Below are positions 52,194-60,071 of a stretch of DNA of 64,000 nt, piece by piece. A program made the position numbers and the translations under genes. The notes beneath the pieces are model-generated. The model made no database searches and was not told the DNA's origin. It saw only the letters and a list, made by a program, of their open reading frames with translations. The stretch spans positions 21,748 to 85,747 of IMG/VR virus record IMGVR_UViG_3300046794_000311. One strand, given 5' to 3'. This DNA comes from a virus. Position 1 is the stretch's first letter. Every line of letters begins with the position of its first letter.

Positions 52194-53443
52194 CAGAACA
52201 ACTTCTGCTGGCCCGGGTGGACCTCGGTATTAAGGTGCTTGCCGTAGGTATTAAGCGACGCGTCGTGGTTGTCGCCTCGGCGCCGCTTCTCCTCGCTCCA
52301 CTGCGCGGACTGCATGTTGGTCAGCGAATTCAGGCCCCGCTCGGACATCACGTTCCGGGCGACGTGGTCGTGGAAGGCGTGAATGCCCTTGATGCCCATG
52401 TACGCCTGCTGGCTGCCGGAGCCCTTCTTGTCCTCCAGGTGCGGAGCGAAGGCGCCACCACCGGAGTGCGTGTCGGACACCCAGAACTGCGAAGAGCCGT
52501 GGGGGTCGACCCAGGAGTTGTGATAGGCCGAGACCTTCTCACCGGCCGTGGGCTTCCACGCGTTCGACAACTGCTTGCCGTTGAGGACCTGGTGGGTCAC
52601 GTCGATCGCGAGGGCGTGGTTACGGGGGTAGCCGTTGACCGGGTACGCCCGGGTGTCGCCGTCCTTCTTGACCAGTTCGGTCGCCTTGGAGCCGTTCTTG
52701 CGGGTGACGGTCTTCTCGACCTTGTCCTCACGCGGGACGTAGTAGTCCGGGTGGTGCTGGTACTCGGCGCCGGTCTTCCCGGACTTCGCCCACTGGATGG
52801 CGTGGCTGGCCGCCTCGTCGTTGGGGTAGACGGCCCTGCCGGTCTCCTTGTCCGGCCGCACGAAGACGTTCTGCGGGGACGTGATCGCGTTCGCAGCGGC
52901 CTGGACGCCGAAGGGGACGCCGTTCTCCTTGGCCGACACCTTCAGGCGCGCACGCGGCGACAGGGAGCCGTCACGGGTGTGGTCCTGGGCCGGGCTGTAG
53001 AACGAGTCGTGATGCCCGCCCTCATGGGCGTAGGCGCGGTCGACCTGGGAGGCCAGCGAGCGGTGAGCCGAGTCGGGGGTGACGCCGAACTTGGCGGCCG
53101 AGCGAAGCACGCGGGCCTGCTCGTGCGGGGCGAAGTCCTCCCACCGCTTGTTGACCGGCATCATGTCCTTGACCGGGGCCATGGTGTGCTGGCCGTGCCA
53201 GACGTCGGAGCCCTCCGGACCCGCCAGTTCCATCTGGCCGTGCAGGTTCGGCGCCTTGTCGGTGTTGCCCATCAGGGAGTACGACTGCCGTGGCGAGCTA
53301 CCGGCACCGGGCTGGTCCTGGATGGTCTTGAACCGCTCGGGGTTGGCCGCCTCGAAGGTCTCCCGCTTGGCGGTGGCCTCCTTGACGGTCTTGTTGTAGG
53401 CACGGGTGTCCGCACTCTTCTGTGCGGGGGTCTTGCCAGCCAT
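52193..53443 (-). CDS. DUF7178-like phage protein, 416 residues
   Basis: ATG at 53443. Contains PVNKRWEDFAPHEQARVLRS, AYAHEGGHHDSFYSP, ENGVPFGVQAAANAITSPQN, YPNDEAASHAIQWAKSGKTG, ALAIDVTHQVLNGKQLSNAW, SQFWVSDTHSGGGAFAPHLE and GIHAFHDHVARNVMSERGLN. I recognise this order from a family of large Streptomyces-phage proteins (DUF7178 type) of unknown role. Two copies of the recurrent word encode SLNTYGKHLNTEV near the C-terminus. Confidence 0.78.
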   Translation of the reverse strand: MAGKTPAQKSADTRAYNKTVKEATAKRETFEAANPERFKTIQDQPGAGSSPRQSYSLMGNTDKAPNLHGQMELAGPEGSDVWHGQHTMAPVKDMMPVNKRWEDFAPHEQARVLRSAAKFGVTPDSAHRSLASQVDRAYAHEGGHHDSFYSPAQDHTRDGSLSPRARLKVSAKENGVPFGVQAAANAITSPQNVFVRPDKETGRAVYPNDEAASHAIQWAKSGKTGAEYQHHPDYYVPREDKVEKTVTRKNGSKATELVKKDGDTRAYPVNGYPRNHALAIDVTHQVLNGKQLSNAWKPTAGEKVSAYHNSWVDPHGSSQFWVSDTHSGGGAFAPHLEDKKGSGSQQAYMGIKGIHAFHDHVARNVMSERGLNSLTNMQSAQWSEEKRRRGDNHDASLNTYGKHLNTEVHPGQQKLF

Positions 53444-53559
53444 CAGCCGCCACATCCCTGGGTCTTCTGTGCGTCACGTATGGACTGCATCGGGTTCTTC
53501 GGAGTGGCCTTCTTGATCGCCTGGATCTGGCCCCGGAATTCCTGGCTGCGCACGGTCAC
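53443..53559 (-). CDS. 38-residue basic protein
   Basis: GTG overlapping the upstream stop, TGATG overlap with the next gene. Product (M)TVRSQEFRGQIQAIKKATPK then NPMQSIRDAQKTQGCGG. Tight coupling on both sides supports translation. Confidence 0.62.
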   Translation of the reverse strand: MTVRSQEFRGQIQAIKKATPKNPMQSIRDAQKTQGCGG

Positions 53560-54113
53560 CTCCACTGGTCCGGCGAGTTGTACGGCGACGCGGACGGCAG
53601 CAGCTTCTTCATGCGCTCGCTGCGTACCGGGTCGATGTCGGCCATGACCTCGGAGATGCCGTACTTCTGCTGAAGGGCACCCATCTCGGCCGGAGAGAGC
53701 GCCTGGTTCTTGCCCATGTGGGCCAGCCGCTCGGTGACGTCGCCCTTCTGCGTCCACTTCAGGCCCTGGGCCTCGTAGACCAGACCGGCCTGCGGGTTGA
53801 CCCCGCCGACGTCCGGCCAGAAGTAGTCACTGCGGTCGATCACGTCGCCCTTGTGGACACCGCGCTGGTAGCTGCGGTCGGTCAGGCGCTTCTGAACGCC
53901 CTCCATGACGCGGTCGCGTCGTCTGTCGTTGATCGTGCCGAGGTAGCCGTCGGGGTACTCCGCTGAAGGCGTTCGAGCGCCCATAGCAGCGCGCCGGGCG
54001 TCCAGACCATCGCGGAAGGAGAGCGCATCTGTTCCGGCTCCTCCGTTCGCGCGCACTGGAGCGCCCGGCTGTCCGATGGCGTACGGCGTTGCGTACTGCC
54101 AGTTACTGGACAT
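53556..54113 (-). CDS. Hypothetical protein, 185 residues
   Basis: Arg/Asp-rich with YLGTINDRRRDRVMEGVQKR and ALSPAEMGALQQKYGISEVM. Low-complexity basic style like the neighbours between 46 and 55 kb. Function unknown. Confidence 0.7.
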   Translation of the reverse strand: MSSNWQYATPYAIGQPGAPVRANGGAGTDALSFRDGLDARRAAMGARTPSAEYPDGYLGTINDRRRDRVMEGVQKRLTDRSYQRGVHKGDVIDRSDYFWPDVGGVNPQAGLVYEAQGLKWTQKGDVTERLAHMGKNQALSPAEMGALQQKYGISEVMADIDPVRSERMKKLLPSASPYNSPDQWR

Positions 54114-54123
54114 GGCTGCCTAC

Positions 54124-54462
54124 TCAGAGGCCCTGTCGGTACTGGCGACGCAGGTAGAAGTCCCGGTTGCCGACGGCAGAGGGGACGGTGACGACGTTGC
54201 GCTGGACGACCCCGGCCTCGGCCGCGTTGGCCTGGTAGAGGATCGCGGTCGGCCGCAGGGTCGCGCCCATCCGCTCCTGAACGCTGGCCCGGTGCGTGGC
54301 CGTCGCGGACTCCAGGAAGCCACCCTTGGCCTGGTTCTTCTTCGGGACGGAACGGCCCTTGATCGGCTTGGCCACGTTGCCCAGCCGGGAGGCGTCGGTG
54401 CCCATGGTCGGACGCAGCGACGGGTTGTCCGTCGTTACGATGTTGTCCTTCTTCTTCGCCAC
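54124..54462 (-). CDS. Hypothetical protein, 112 residues
   Basis: GTG at 54462 (GGAG upstream). Basic N-terminus (AKKKDNIVTTDN, PIKGRSVPKKNQAKGG), then ATHRASVQERMGATLRPTAI and a beta-rich end. Function unknown. Confidence 0.68.
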   Translation of the reverse strand: MAKKKDNIVTTDNPSLRPTMGTDASRLGNVAKPIKGRSVPKKNQAKGGFLESATATHRASVQERMGATLRPTAILYQANAAEAGVVQRNVVTVPSAVGNRDFYLRRQYRQGL

Positions 54463-54476
54463 TGCTGGCTCCTTGG

Positions 54477-54755
54477 TTAGCCGCCGAGGGTGCGGTACGG
54501 GTTCTTGTCGATCCACAACCGGCTGTCATAGGTCTGCGACGAGGCGCCGTTCAGCGAGGGTGCGAAACCTCCGCCGATGCGCTTTCGTTCGTAGTCCTCG
54601 GAACCCAGACCGTTCGCGGAGCCGCGTACCTGGGTTTCGTCAAAGACGGACGTCGGGGTAAAGCGCTGAGTACGGACCGGCTGCGCTGACGGGTACTTTG
54701 TCTCCATTGCTCCCGTCGAAAACGAGCCTGTCCGCCCGTCCGAAACACCATTCAT
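54477..54755 (-). CDS. Hypothetical protein, 92 residues
   Basis: Ser/Thr/Gly/Arg-rich, likely disordered (YPSAQPVRTQRFTPTSVFDE, GLGSEDYERKRIGGG). Possibly internal virion cargo like neighbours; no evidence of enzyme motifs. Confidence 0.65.
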   Translation of the reverse strand: MNGVSDGRTGSFSTGAMETKYPSAQPVRTQRFTPTSVFDETQVRGSANGLGSEDYERKRIGGGFAPSLNGASSQTYDSRLWIDKNPYRTLGG

Positions 54756-54811
54756 TTCGCCTCCACTGGATCAAACCCAGTGTAAAGACGGAAAGGCAGC
54801 GGATTAGAACC

Positions 54812-55114
54812 TCAGTGAACGAAGATCCGCAGCAGCAGGGCCGAGATATCCCCGGCGTCCTGCGTGGTGACGGTCGTGAATCCGGGTCGGCAGTCGAGCA
54901 CGATTCCCCGGGGGGCCACGAAACTGTTCGCGATGGCGATAGCCTTCATGGCCTGGTTTACCGCACCGGCCCCGATGGCCCGCAGTGTGACCCGCTTACC
55001 GTCGTAGACGGCGTGGGAAATGGCGCTGGCCAGGCTGGCGGCGGACGAAGAACTCTTGACGCGGAGGATGGCCTCGTTACTCGGTGGCCCCTCGTCGTCG
55101 TACTGAACTCCCAT
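54812..55114 (-). CDS. SpoVS-like (Alba superfamily) protein
   Basis: 100 residues. LRVKSSSSAASLASAISHAV, VTLRAIGAGAVNQAMKAIAI and FVAPRGIVLDCRPGF match stage V sporulation protein S almost end to end, including the AIGAGAxNQAxKAIAIA helix. SpoVS has an Alba-like nucleic-acid-binding fold and controls late development in sporulating bacteria. Its presence in a phage of a spore-forming host suggests interference with host development or RNA/DNA binding. Confidence 0.9.
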   Translation of the reverse strand: MGVQYDDEGPPSNEAILRVKSSSSAASLASAISHAVYDGKRVTLRAIGAGAVNQAMKAIAIANSFVAPRGIVLDCRPGFTTVTTQDAGDISALLLRIFVH

Positions 55115-55188
55115 TGGTGACTCCTGTGTGTCCGATTCTGATCACAATTCGAGAATACGGAGACGCAGGAATCTTGTGTTAATGACAA

Positions 55189-55222
55189 CAGGCCCCGGGG
55201 CGTCGTCTTCACCCGGGGCCTG
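55189..55222 (-). terminator. Strong terminator
   Basis: CAGGCCCCGGG and its exact complement, 12-base loop, after the endonuclease VII gene. Confidence 0.82.
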
Positions 55223-55237
55223 CTGCGTGTCGAGTTG

Positions 55238-55645
55238 TTACTCAGGGGCGTACCAGCGACCTAGTTCCTGTGCTGGTGGCTTTTCGAGGTACCCCTTGGC
55301 TCGGGAGAAAAACTCCGGGTCGTCCCGGGCGTGGCCCAGGATGTCGTTGCACGGTCGGCAGAGAAGCCCTCTCACGAGCAGCGTCTTGTGATCATGGTCG
55401 ACGGACAGGCGCCGGGTTGCTCCTGTGGCCCGTCGGCATATCGCGCACTTCCCGCCCTGGGCCTCGTACAGGGTGGCGTAGTCGCCTTCGCCGAGTCCGT
55501 AGGTGGTCTGGACGCGCTTCTCGTGGGCGGCCTTGCTGCGCCGCTTCTTCTCCTCGCGCCAGTGGGTGGCGCACCGTGGCCCGGGGTTGGGCGCTGGGCG
55601 TTTGCTCCCGGGCTCACAGTCCTTGCAGGTTTTCGGGGCGGTCAC
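55238..55645 (-). CDS. Endonuclease VII-like HNH nuclease
   Basis: 135 residues. The N-terminal zinc motif (CKDCEPGSKRP, RCATHW) is followed by YGLGEGDYATLYEAQGGKCA, ICRR, LSVDHDHKT and GLLCRPCNDILG: the endonuclease VII layout with a DHDH catalytic core and paired cysteines. Such enzymes resolve branched DNA before packaging (as T4 gp49) or act as nicking enzymes. It overlaps the upstream kinase gene. Confidence 0.9.
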   Translation of the reverse strand: MTAPKTCKDCEPGSKRPAPNPGPRCATHWREEKKRRSKAAHEKRVQTTYGLGEGDYATLYEAQGGKCAICRRATGATRRLSVDHDHKTLLVRGLLCRPCNDILGHARDDPEFFSRAKGYLEKPPAQELGRWYAPE

Positions 55646-56244
55646 GCGAGTCGCAGGATCTCGCGGACCTTCGTATTAAGGTCCTCCAGCGTGCCGTCGT
55701 TGTTGATCCGGACGTCGAACCACTCGTCGGGCAGGCCCTTGTCGCTCTTGTGGGCGTTGACCGGGCCGTAGCCGGGACGGTCGATCTTGACCAGCAGGCC
55801 GATGCGGGAGTCGATCGCCTGGTGCTCGTTGACGAAGCGGACGTCGGTGAAGACGTACTTCTTGCCCTCCTCCAACTTCTTGAACACCGAGTCGACCCAC
55901 ACGTTCTGGTCGATCATCTCCCGGCCGACCTCGGTGCCCAGGACCTGGAGCATCCGTCGGATCTCCTCGTATTGGCGCTTGGCCTCGTCCCATCCGTGGC
56001 GGTCCACCAGGTCCTGGACTCGCTGGTCCTCGCCGTACGGGTGGAAGAGGATGACCGGGTTCAGTACGTACAGGGCCTCGCGCAGGACGTCGGCGAAGGC
56101 GACGCGGGTGTATCCGTAGTTGGCGAGGATCTTGGCGACGGCGTCCTTACCGGCCCCGGCGAATCCGTGGAGGCCGATGTACTGCGGAAGCCACGACTCG
56201 ACGATCTCGGTGTCGTTGTCGACAGGTGCGGTGGTGGTGTTCAC
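55642..56244 (-). CDS. Deoxynucleoside monophosphate kinase
   Basis: 200 residues. P-loop GFAGAGKD at 27-34, YTRVAFADVLRE (substrate and base-binding region), RRMLQVLGTEVGREMI (lid region) and KYVFTDVRFVNE. Matches T4 gene 1-type dNMP kinases, which phosphorylate dNMPs to supply dNTPs. It groups with ThyX upstream. DLNTKV near the end is the recurrent word. Confidence 0.88.
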   Translation of the reverse strand: MNTTTAPVDNDTEIVESWLPQYIGLHGFAGAGKDAVAKILANYGYTRVAFADVLREALYVLNPVILFHPYGEDQRVQDLVDRHGWDEAKRQYEEIRRMLQVLGTEVGREMIDQNVWVDSVFKKLEEGKKYVFTDVRFVNEHQAIDSRIGLLVKIDRPGYGPVNAHKSDKGLPDEWFDVRINNDGTLEDLNTKVREILRLA

Positions 56245-56594
56245 TTGCTCGCTCCGATGCTCTTCTTCAGGTGGTCAGCGACCAGGGGGATGTCCCACAG
56301 GGCCCGGCGGGCGGAGACGACGGCCGCGTTGCGGTCGGACTCCTTCTTCTGGAGGAGGTGGAACTGGCCGTGCCAGCGGCCGGTCATCCAGTCGGTCTGC
56401 TCGATGAGCGGGGTGACCTTCTCGACCAGCCGCAGGGACTGCTCCTCGACCTTCTGGCGCCGCCTGTGCGCCATGGCGAGTTCGTCGGTGCGCTGGTCGA
56501 GTTGGGTGCGGAGGTTGATCAGGGCCCAGGCCATGAACATCATGCAGCCGACCCAGACCGTGACGATGGTGATGACGACAGCGGTGTTGGTCAT
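56241..56594 (-). CDS. Membrane protein with coiled coil (holin-like), 117 residues
   Basis: ATG at 56594 overlapping the upstream stop. One transmembrane helix (about 6-28), then a coiled coil (about 30-70) and a helical basic end. Same topology as the protein at 7813-8154. Function unclear. Confidence 0.7.
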   Translation of the reverse strand: MTNTAVVITIVTVWVGCMMFMAWALINLRTQLDQRTDELAMAHRRRQKVEEQSLRLVEKVTPLIEQTDWMTGRWHGQFHLLQKKESDRNAAVVSARRALWDIPLVADHLKKSIGASK

Positions 56595-56752
56595 CGGTGC
56601 ATCAGGCACCGCGCGGGCGTATCTCCGGCCGAGGCGAACTTCCACAGGCCGCACGGGGCGGACGTCCAGCACCAGGCGGACAGAGAGATGATCAGGGCGA
56701 GGAGCGTCAGCACCACGATGGTGGTGGGACGGTCGTCGTTGCGGCGACTCAC
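56591..56752 (-). CDS. 53-residue single-helix membrane protein
   Basis: GTG overlaps the ThyX stop and TGA overlaps the next ATG. Product VSRRNDDRPTTIVVLTLLAL then IISLSAWCWTS with a cysteine-containing end: one transmembrane helix with a short cytoplasmic N-terminus. Confidence 0.68.
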   Translation of the reverse strand: MSRRNDDRPTTIVVLTLLALIISLSAWCWTSAPCGLWKFASAGDTPARCLMHR

Positions 56753-57483
56753 GGGCAGACCCTTCCGTTGTCGAGGAACGCTTCCCAGGTGAGCGGGAAG
56801 TGCTCGGCGAACGCGGCTTCCATGTCCATGGCCACGCGCTCGATCTCCTCCTGCGGGAAGGAGGGGAAGGTGGCGAACTCGCTCTTCGTCCGCAGGCCCA
56901 GGAAGTGCATCAGCGAGCGCGGGTTGCAGGTGGCGTAGAAGGAGGTGTACGTGCCGACCGGCAGGACGCTGCGGGCGACCTCGCGGGCGACTCCGTCCTT
57001 CAGCATCTGCTGGTAGTGGCTGTAGGCGGCGCGGTAGATGACGCCGAAGGAGTGCTCGACGGACAGGTACTGCTCCTCGGTGCCGTGCTCGAAGCGGTAC
57101 TCCCCCGCCTTGCCGACCTGGACCAGCGGGCGGTGCGCCGGAGGCATGTAGAAGGTCGGCTCCAACTCCCGGTATCTGCCGCTGGTTTCGTTATAACTCC
57201 AGCCAACCCTGTGCCTCATGAACTCGCGGGCGACGAAGATCGGGGCCTCGACGAGGAAGGACAACTGCGCGTGCTCGAACGGGGAGCCGTGCTTGTTCTT
57301 CATCAGGTAGTTGATCAGGCCCCGGGCTTCCTTGGTCTCCGCCGCAGCGGTGCCGACCGTGGAGACGCGAGCGGCCTTGCAGATCTTCGCGTCGGACCCG
57401 GCGACAGTCTCCGCGTCGAGCGTCGCGGTGATCGAGGACCGGAAGGTGACGGCCGCCGGAGCGACCGAGGTATTAAGCGACAT
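56749..57483 (-). CDS. thyX: Flavin-dependent thymidylate synthase
   Basis: 244 residues. The ThyX signature RHRVGWS lies at 90-96, with SPFEHAQLSF before it and YSHYQQMLKDGVAREVARSV plus LPVGTYTSFY after it. It makes dTMP from dUMP using FAD and methylenetetrahydrofolate. The first 11 codons (MSLNTSVAPAA) match those of the 24999 gene at DNA level and carry the recurrent word. Confidence 0.95.
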   Translation of the reverse strand: MSLNTSVAPAAVTFRSSITATLDAETVAGSDAKICKAARVSTVGTAAAETKEARGLINYLMKNKHGSPFEHAQLSFLVEAPIFVAREFMRHRVGWSYNETSGRYRELEPTFYMPPAHRPLVQVGKAGEYRFEHGTEEQYLSVEHSFGVIYRAAYSHYQQMLKDGVAREVARSVLPVGTYTSFYATCNPRSLMHFLGLRTKSEFATFPSFPQEEIERVAMDMEAAFAEHFPLTWEAFLDNGRVCP

Positions 57484-57491
57484 GTGGTGGG

Positions 57492-57917
57492 TTACTCCCC
57501 TTCGTGGGATGAGTAGGCACTGAGTGGGACTCCGAAGCGGGGGCCGTCGGGGGTGTCGATCTCTCCTCCGGCCGCCAGCGCTTCCTTCTTGGAGATACGA
57601 AACACCATCTCCCGACGGTTGTCAACGTACTCGATCCAATCCGTTGACAACCTGATTACGGGTATCTCGTAATCGAGGTCGTACAGGACGTACTCGCCCC
57701 ACCGGACGGACTGCTCCGAGACGCCGACGTGCTGGTACAGCCGCAGCATCCAGTCGAACTGGCCGACCTTGAAGACGTGCTCGCCACGGCGGATGTAGAC
57801 CGGGTCGCGGTAGGAGGACAGGCACGTGCGGGGAGCCCCGGCCCGGAAGTGGTTGCGCCACTCCCACGGCGGCCGGGGCTGCTCCATGCGCGTCGCCTTG
57901 CGGCGTACGTACCTCAT
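57492..57917 (-). CDS. Hypothetical protein, 141 residues
   Basis: Basic aromatic start (PRPPWEWRNHFRAGAPRTCL), a central beta part (GQFDWMLRLYQHVGVSEQSV) and LYDLDYEIPVIRLSTDWIEY. Overlaps the next gene upstream by four bases. Function unknown. Confidence 0.7.
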   Translation of the reverse strand: MRYVRRKATRMEQPRPPWEWRNHFRAGAPRTCLSSYRDPVYIRRGEHVFKVGQFDWMLRLYQHVGVSEQSVRWGEYVLYDLDYEIPVIRLSTDWIEYVDNRREMVFRISKKEALAAGGEIDTPDGPRFGVPLSAYSSHEGE

Positions 57918-58423
57918 GCCTGCATCCGACCGGCGCGGGCCTCGCGGTCACCACGGCCGACCCGGCGGGTCAGTTCGCGGCTCAGCAGGGTGTTGCGCAG
58001 TTCGGCGGAGGAGTGCAGGGCCTGGACCATCTTGCGGTAGGCGTAGGCGGCCGTCTTGGCCTCCTGGGCCTCGATGTACTCCGGGTCCTCGTACGCCTTC
58101 GCCTTGGCCTGCGTCACTGTCTTCTGGCCAGCATTGCGGACGGCGGATAGGGCCTTATGTTGTTCGAGTGTGTCGACGCACGACTTTTCGTCCACCTCCG
58201 CCGCTGCCAGTCGGCTGCCCGTGTACTCCACCCACGCTGTCGTCCTGGCGAACAGGCTCATCAATTCGCCGTCTCCGAGTTCGGTGGGATCCGCTGGCAG
58301 TTCTGGCGCGTCGCCCTCCGGCTTCGGGGGCAGGAACAGGTCCTCCCGCTCCAGGCGCTTCGTCGCCCGCTGGCTCGGGCTCAGGACTGCTTCCCAGCCC
58401 CTGCGTGCTACCGCTTTCGTCAT
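57914..58423 (-). CDS. Hypothetical helical protein, 169 residues
   Basis: Helical and charged (SQRATKRLEREDLFLPPKPE, GELMSLFARTTAWVEYTGSR, ALSAVRNAGQKTVTQAKAKA) with a regular heptad pattern. Its first 269 bases overlap the tail of the exonuclease frame. Composition and reading quality favour this frame as genuine. Confidence 0.72.
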   Translation of the reverse strand: MTKAVARRGWEAVLSPSQRATKRLEREDLFLPPKPEGDAPELPADPTELGDGELMSLFARTTAWVEYTGSRLAAAEVDEKSCVDTLEQHKALSAVRNAGQKTVTQAKAKAYEDPEYIEAQEAKTAAYAYRKMVQALHSSAELRNTLLSRELTRRVGRGDREARAGRMQA

Positions 58424-59423
58424 CGGTGGTGGTCTCCCAACAGGTCGACATGAACGGACAGTCCTTGCAGACCTTCTTGTCCGGGCCGGTGAACTCCGGC
58501 CGTGGTGGCGGCTTGCCCTTCTTCAGGGCGTATTTGATGTCGAGCGCGGTCTCGAACAGCGGCTCGACGATCTCGGGGTTGTACTGGACGACGAACTCCT
58601 TGTGGGCCTGCGTCGCCTTGTACTCGTAGAGGAAGATCACCTTGTCGAACGGCAGGCCCATCTCCTTGCACAGCCGGAGGTAGATCTGCGTCTGCCGTAT
58701 GTGGCTGCCGAAGGGGCGCCGCAGCGCCTTCCACAGTCCGTCCAGGTCGATGACCGTCTTGCCGTCCTCGGTCTTCACCGTGTACTCGCGCAGCAGCTCG
58801 GGCTGGTCGAAGCGGACGGTGCCGATGCCGATGGACTTGATCTCCACCAGGGCGTTCAGGTCCTCGATGGCGCCGTCCTCGTGCCCGGCGATCAGGAACT
58901 CGGACTCTGCATGCACAGGAACCTCGGCGTACTCCAGGTAGACCGGGTATCCCGAGAGGTCGGTGCGGTTCTTGCAGGACGGGCAGGCGATGCGTCCGGC
59001 CGTCCCCATCTCCCAGTAATCACAGACGGGGCACTTCCACTTGCCCCACAGCCGGTTCATCTGCTGGAGCCACTTCTGCCACTTCGCGTGGATGCCGTGG
59101 CCCTCCTCGAAGACGGCCTCCAGTTGTGCGGAGAAACTGCGGCCCTTCTCGGGGGAAACCCCCGCCAGCCTGTAGTAGGTCTGACGGGGGCACCAGTCGC
59201 TCTTGGCCATCTCGCTGGGGTGGATGATGTCCTGTCGCCGGTCGGTGGGCTTGTCGTGCTGATCGAGCAGGTGCTTGTGTACGTCACCCAGCAGCAGCGA
59301 GGTGTTCTTCCTCGTCTCCGCGAGGTTCGCCATCTTCCCCGTCGGCTTCGTCTTCGTCGTCGAGGTCTTCCGGCGCGACCCGGTCCGGCCAGACGCGGAG
59401 GAGGTCTTCGCGGGTCGGGGCAT
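58155..59423 (-). CDS. Cas4/RecB-like PD-(D/E)XK exonuclease
   Basis: Up to 422 residues. Nuclease core (about 60-330): HPSEMAKSDWCPRQTYYRLA, zinc-like CPVCDYWEM ... CPSCKNR, ESEFLIAGHEDGAIEDLNAL, VEIKSIGIGT (motif E-x-K) and an FeS-type C-terminus (CKDCPFMSTCW, near 325-335). Acts on DNA ends for recombination, beside RecA. After about residue 340 the frame continues as Arg/Pro/Gly-rich sequence through the next gene in another register. Start 59423 has GGAG upstream; an inner Met at 59333 is the alternative. Confidence 0.85.
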   Translation of the reverse strand: MPRPAKTSSASGRTGSRRKTSTTKTKPTGKMANLAETRKNTSLLLGDVHKHLLDQHDKPTDRRQDIIHPSEMAKSDWCPRQTYYRLAGVSPEKGRSFSAQLEAVFEEGHGIHAKWQKWLQQMNRLWGKWKCPVCDYWEMGTAGRIACPSCKNRTDLSGYPVYLEYAEVPVHAESEFLIAGHEDGAIEDLNALVEIKSIGIGTVRFDQPELLREYTVKTEDGKTVIDLDGLWKALRRPFGSHIRQTQIYLRLCKEMGLPFDKVIFLYEYKATQAHKEFVVQYNPEIVEPLFETALDIKYALKKGKPPPRPEFTGPDKKVCKDCPFMSTCWETTTDDESGSTQGLGSSPEPEPAGDEAPGAGGPVPAPEAGGRRARTASGSHRTRRRRIDEPVRQDDSVGGVHGQPTGSGGGGRKVVRRHTRTT

Positions 59424-59733
59424 TCTCGAAACTCCAGTCTTCCTTGGGGACGAACCTCCTGATGTAGGCCCGCTCCAGGACGGTGAGTCCGCCCCAGACG
59501 CCGTAGTGCTCGTTGTTGACCAGAGCGAATTGGAGACACTGTTCTCGCAGCGGACACACCCGGTCGGTATAGGTGCCGTTGCAGATGTGCTTTGCCTCGG
59601 ATTCCTCTCCCGTGCCGTCGCCGAAGAAGTCGTCGTGCTCTCTGGTCGGCCGGAACTTCCGGCAGGTCGCTTCCTTGGCCGGGTTTCCCCCGCCGTCCCA
59701 TTCGGGTGCGTTGAGACGCAGGTGCATTACCAC
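59284..59733 (-). CDS. WhiB-like iron-sulfur regulator
   Basis: 149 residues. Cysteines C24, C51, C60 and C66 with the GVWGG turn at 78-82 followed by ERAYIRR mark a WhiB-like (Wbl) protein that binds a [4Fe-4S] cluster and contacts the main sigma factor. The central spacing is C-x8-C-x5-C instead of the usual C-x2-C-x5-C. Acidic C-terminal tail (about 115-149). Phage Wbl proteins can reprogram host transcription and block superinfection. Confidence 0.85.
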   Translation of the reverse strand: MVMHLRLNAPEWDGGGNPAKEATCRKFRPTREHDDFFGDGTGEESEAKHICNGTYTDRVCPLREQCLQFALVNNEHYGVWGGLTVLERAYIRRFVPKEDWSFENAPTREDLLRVWPDRVAPEDLDDEDEADGEDGEPRGDEEEHLAAAG

Positions 59734-60071
59734 GACAGCACCTCGTCCGGGTCGGCGTCCGGGAACGCCTTGGTATTAAGCGTGAGGAAGGTCTCCTCGG
59801 ACATCACGATCCAGTTCCTTCCGCTTTCCATCTGGATCCCGAAGAGCATTTCCCTGCCGTCGAGGAGGGCCTGTTTCTCTGCGGTCTGGAGTTCTGCGTC
59901 TTTGATGGCGTACTGCTTCTTGCCGGTGACCTTGTACTCGACGGAGTACTCGGGGGTCCTGACGTCGTTCTTACGGACCCAGCCGTTTCCGCTACCCGCG
60001 TTCACCGTCCCGCCCAGAAGTGCCGCTCCCCGCCTCTCCTGCCGCTGGGATTTCTTCAGCATGTCCGCCAT
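59727..60071 (-). CDS. Possible PD-(D/E)XK (Holliday-junction resolvase-like) nuclease
   Basis: 114 residues. GTVNAGSGNGWVRKNDVRTP followed by EYSVEYKVTGKKQYAIKDAE: E...E-x-K with preceding basic loop suggests a resolvase-like fold. LTLNTK near the end is the recurrent word. Function tentative. Overlaps the WhiB-like gene by seven bases. Confidence 0.65.
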   Translation of the reverse strand: MADMLKKSQRQERRGAALLGGTVNAGSGNGWVRKNDVRTPEYSVEYKVTGKKQYAIKDAELQTAEKQALLDGREMLFGIQMESGRNWIVMSEETFLTLNTKAFPDADPDEVLSW

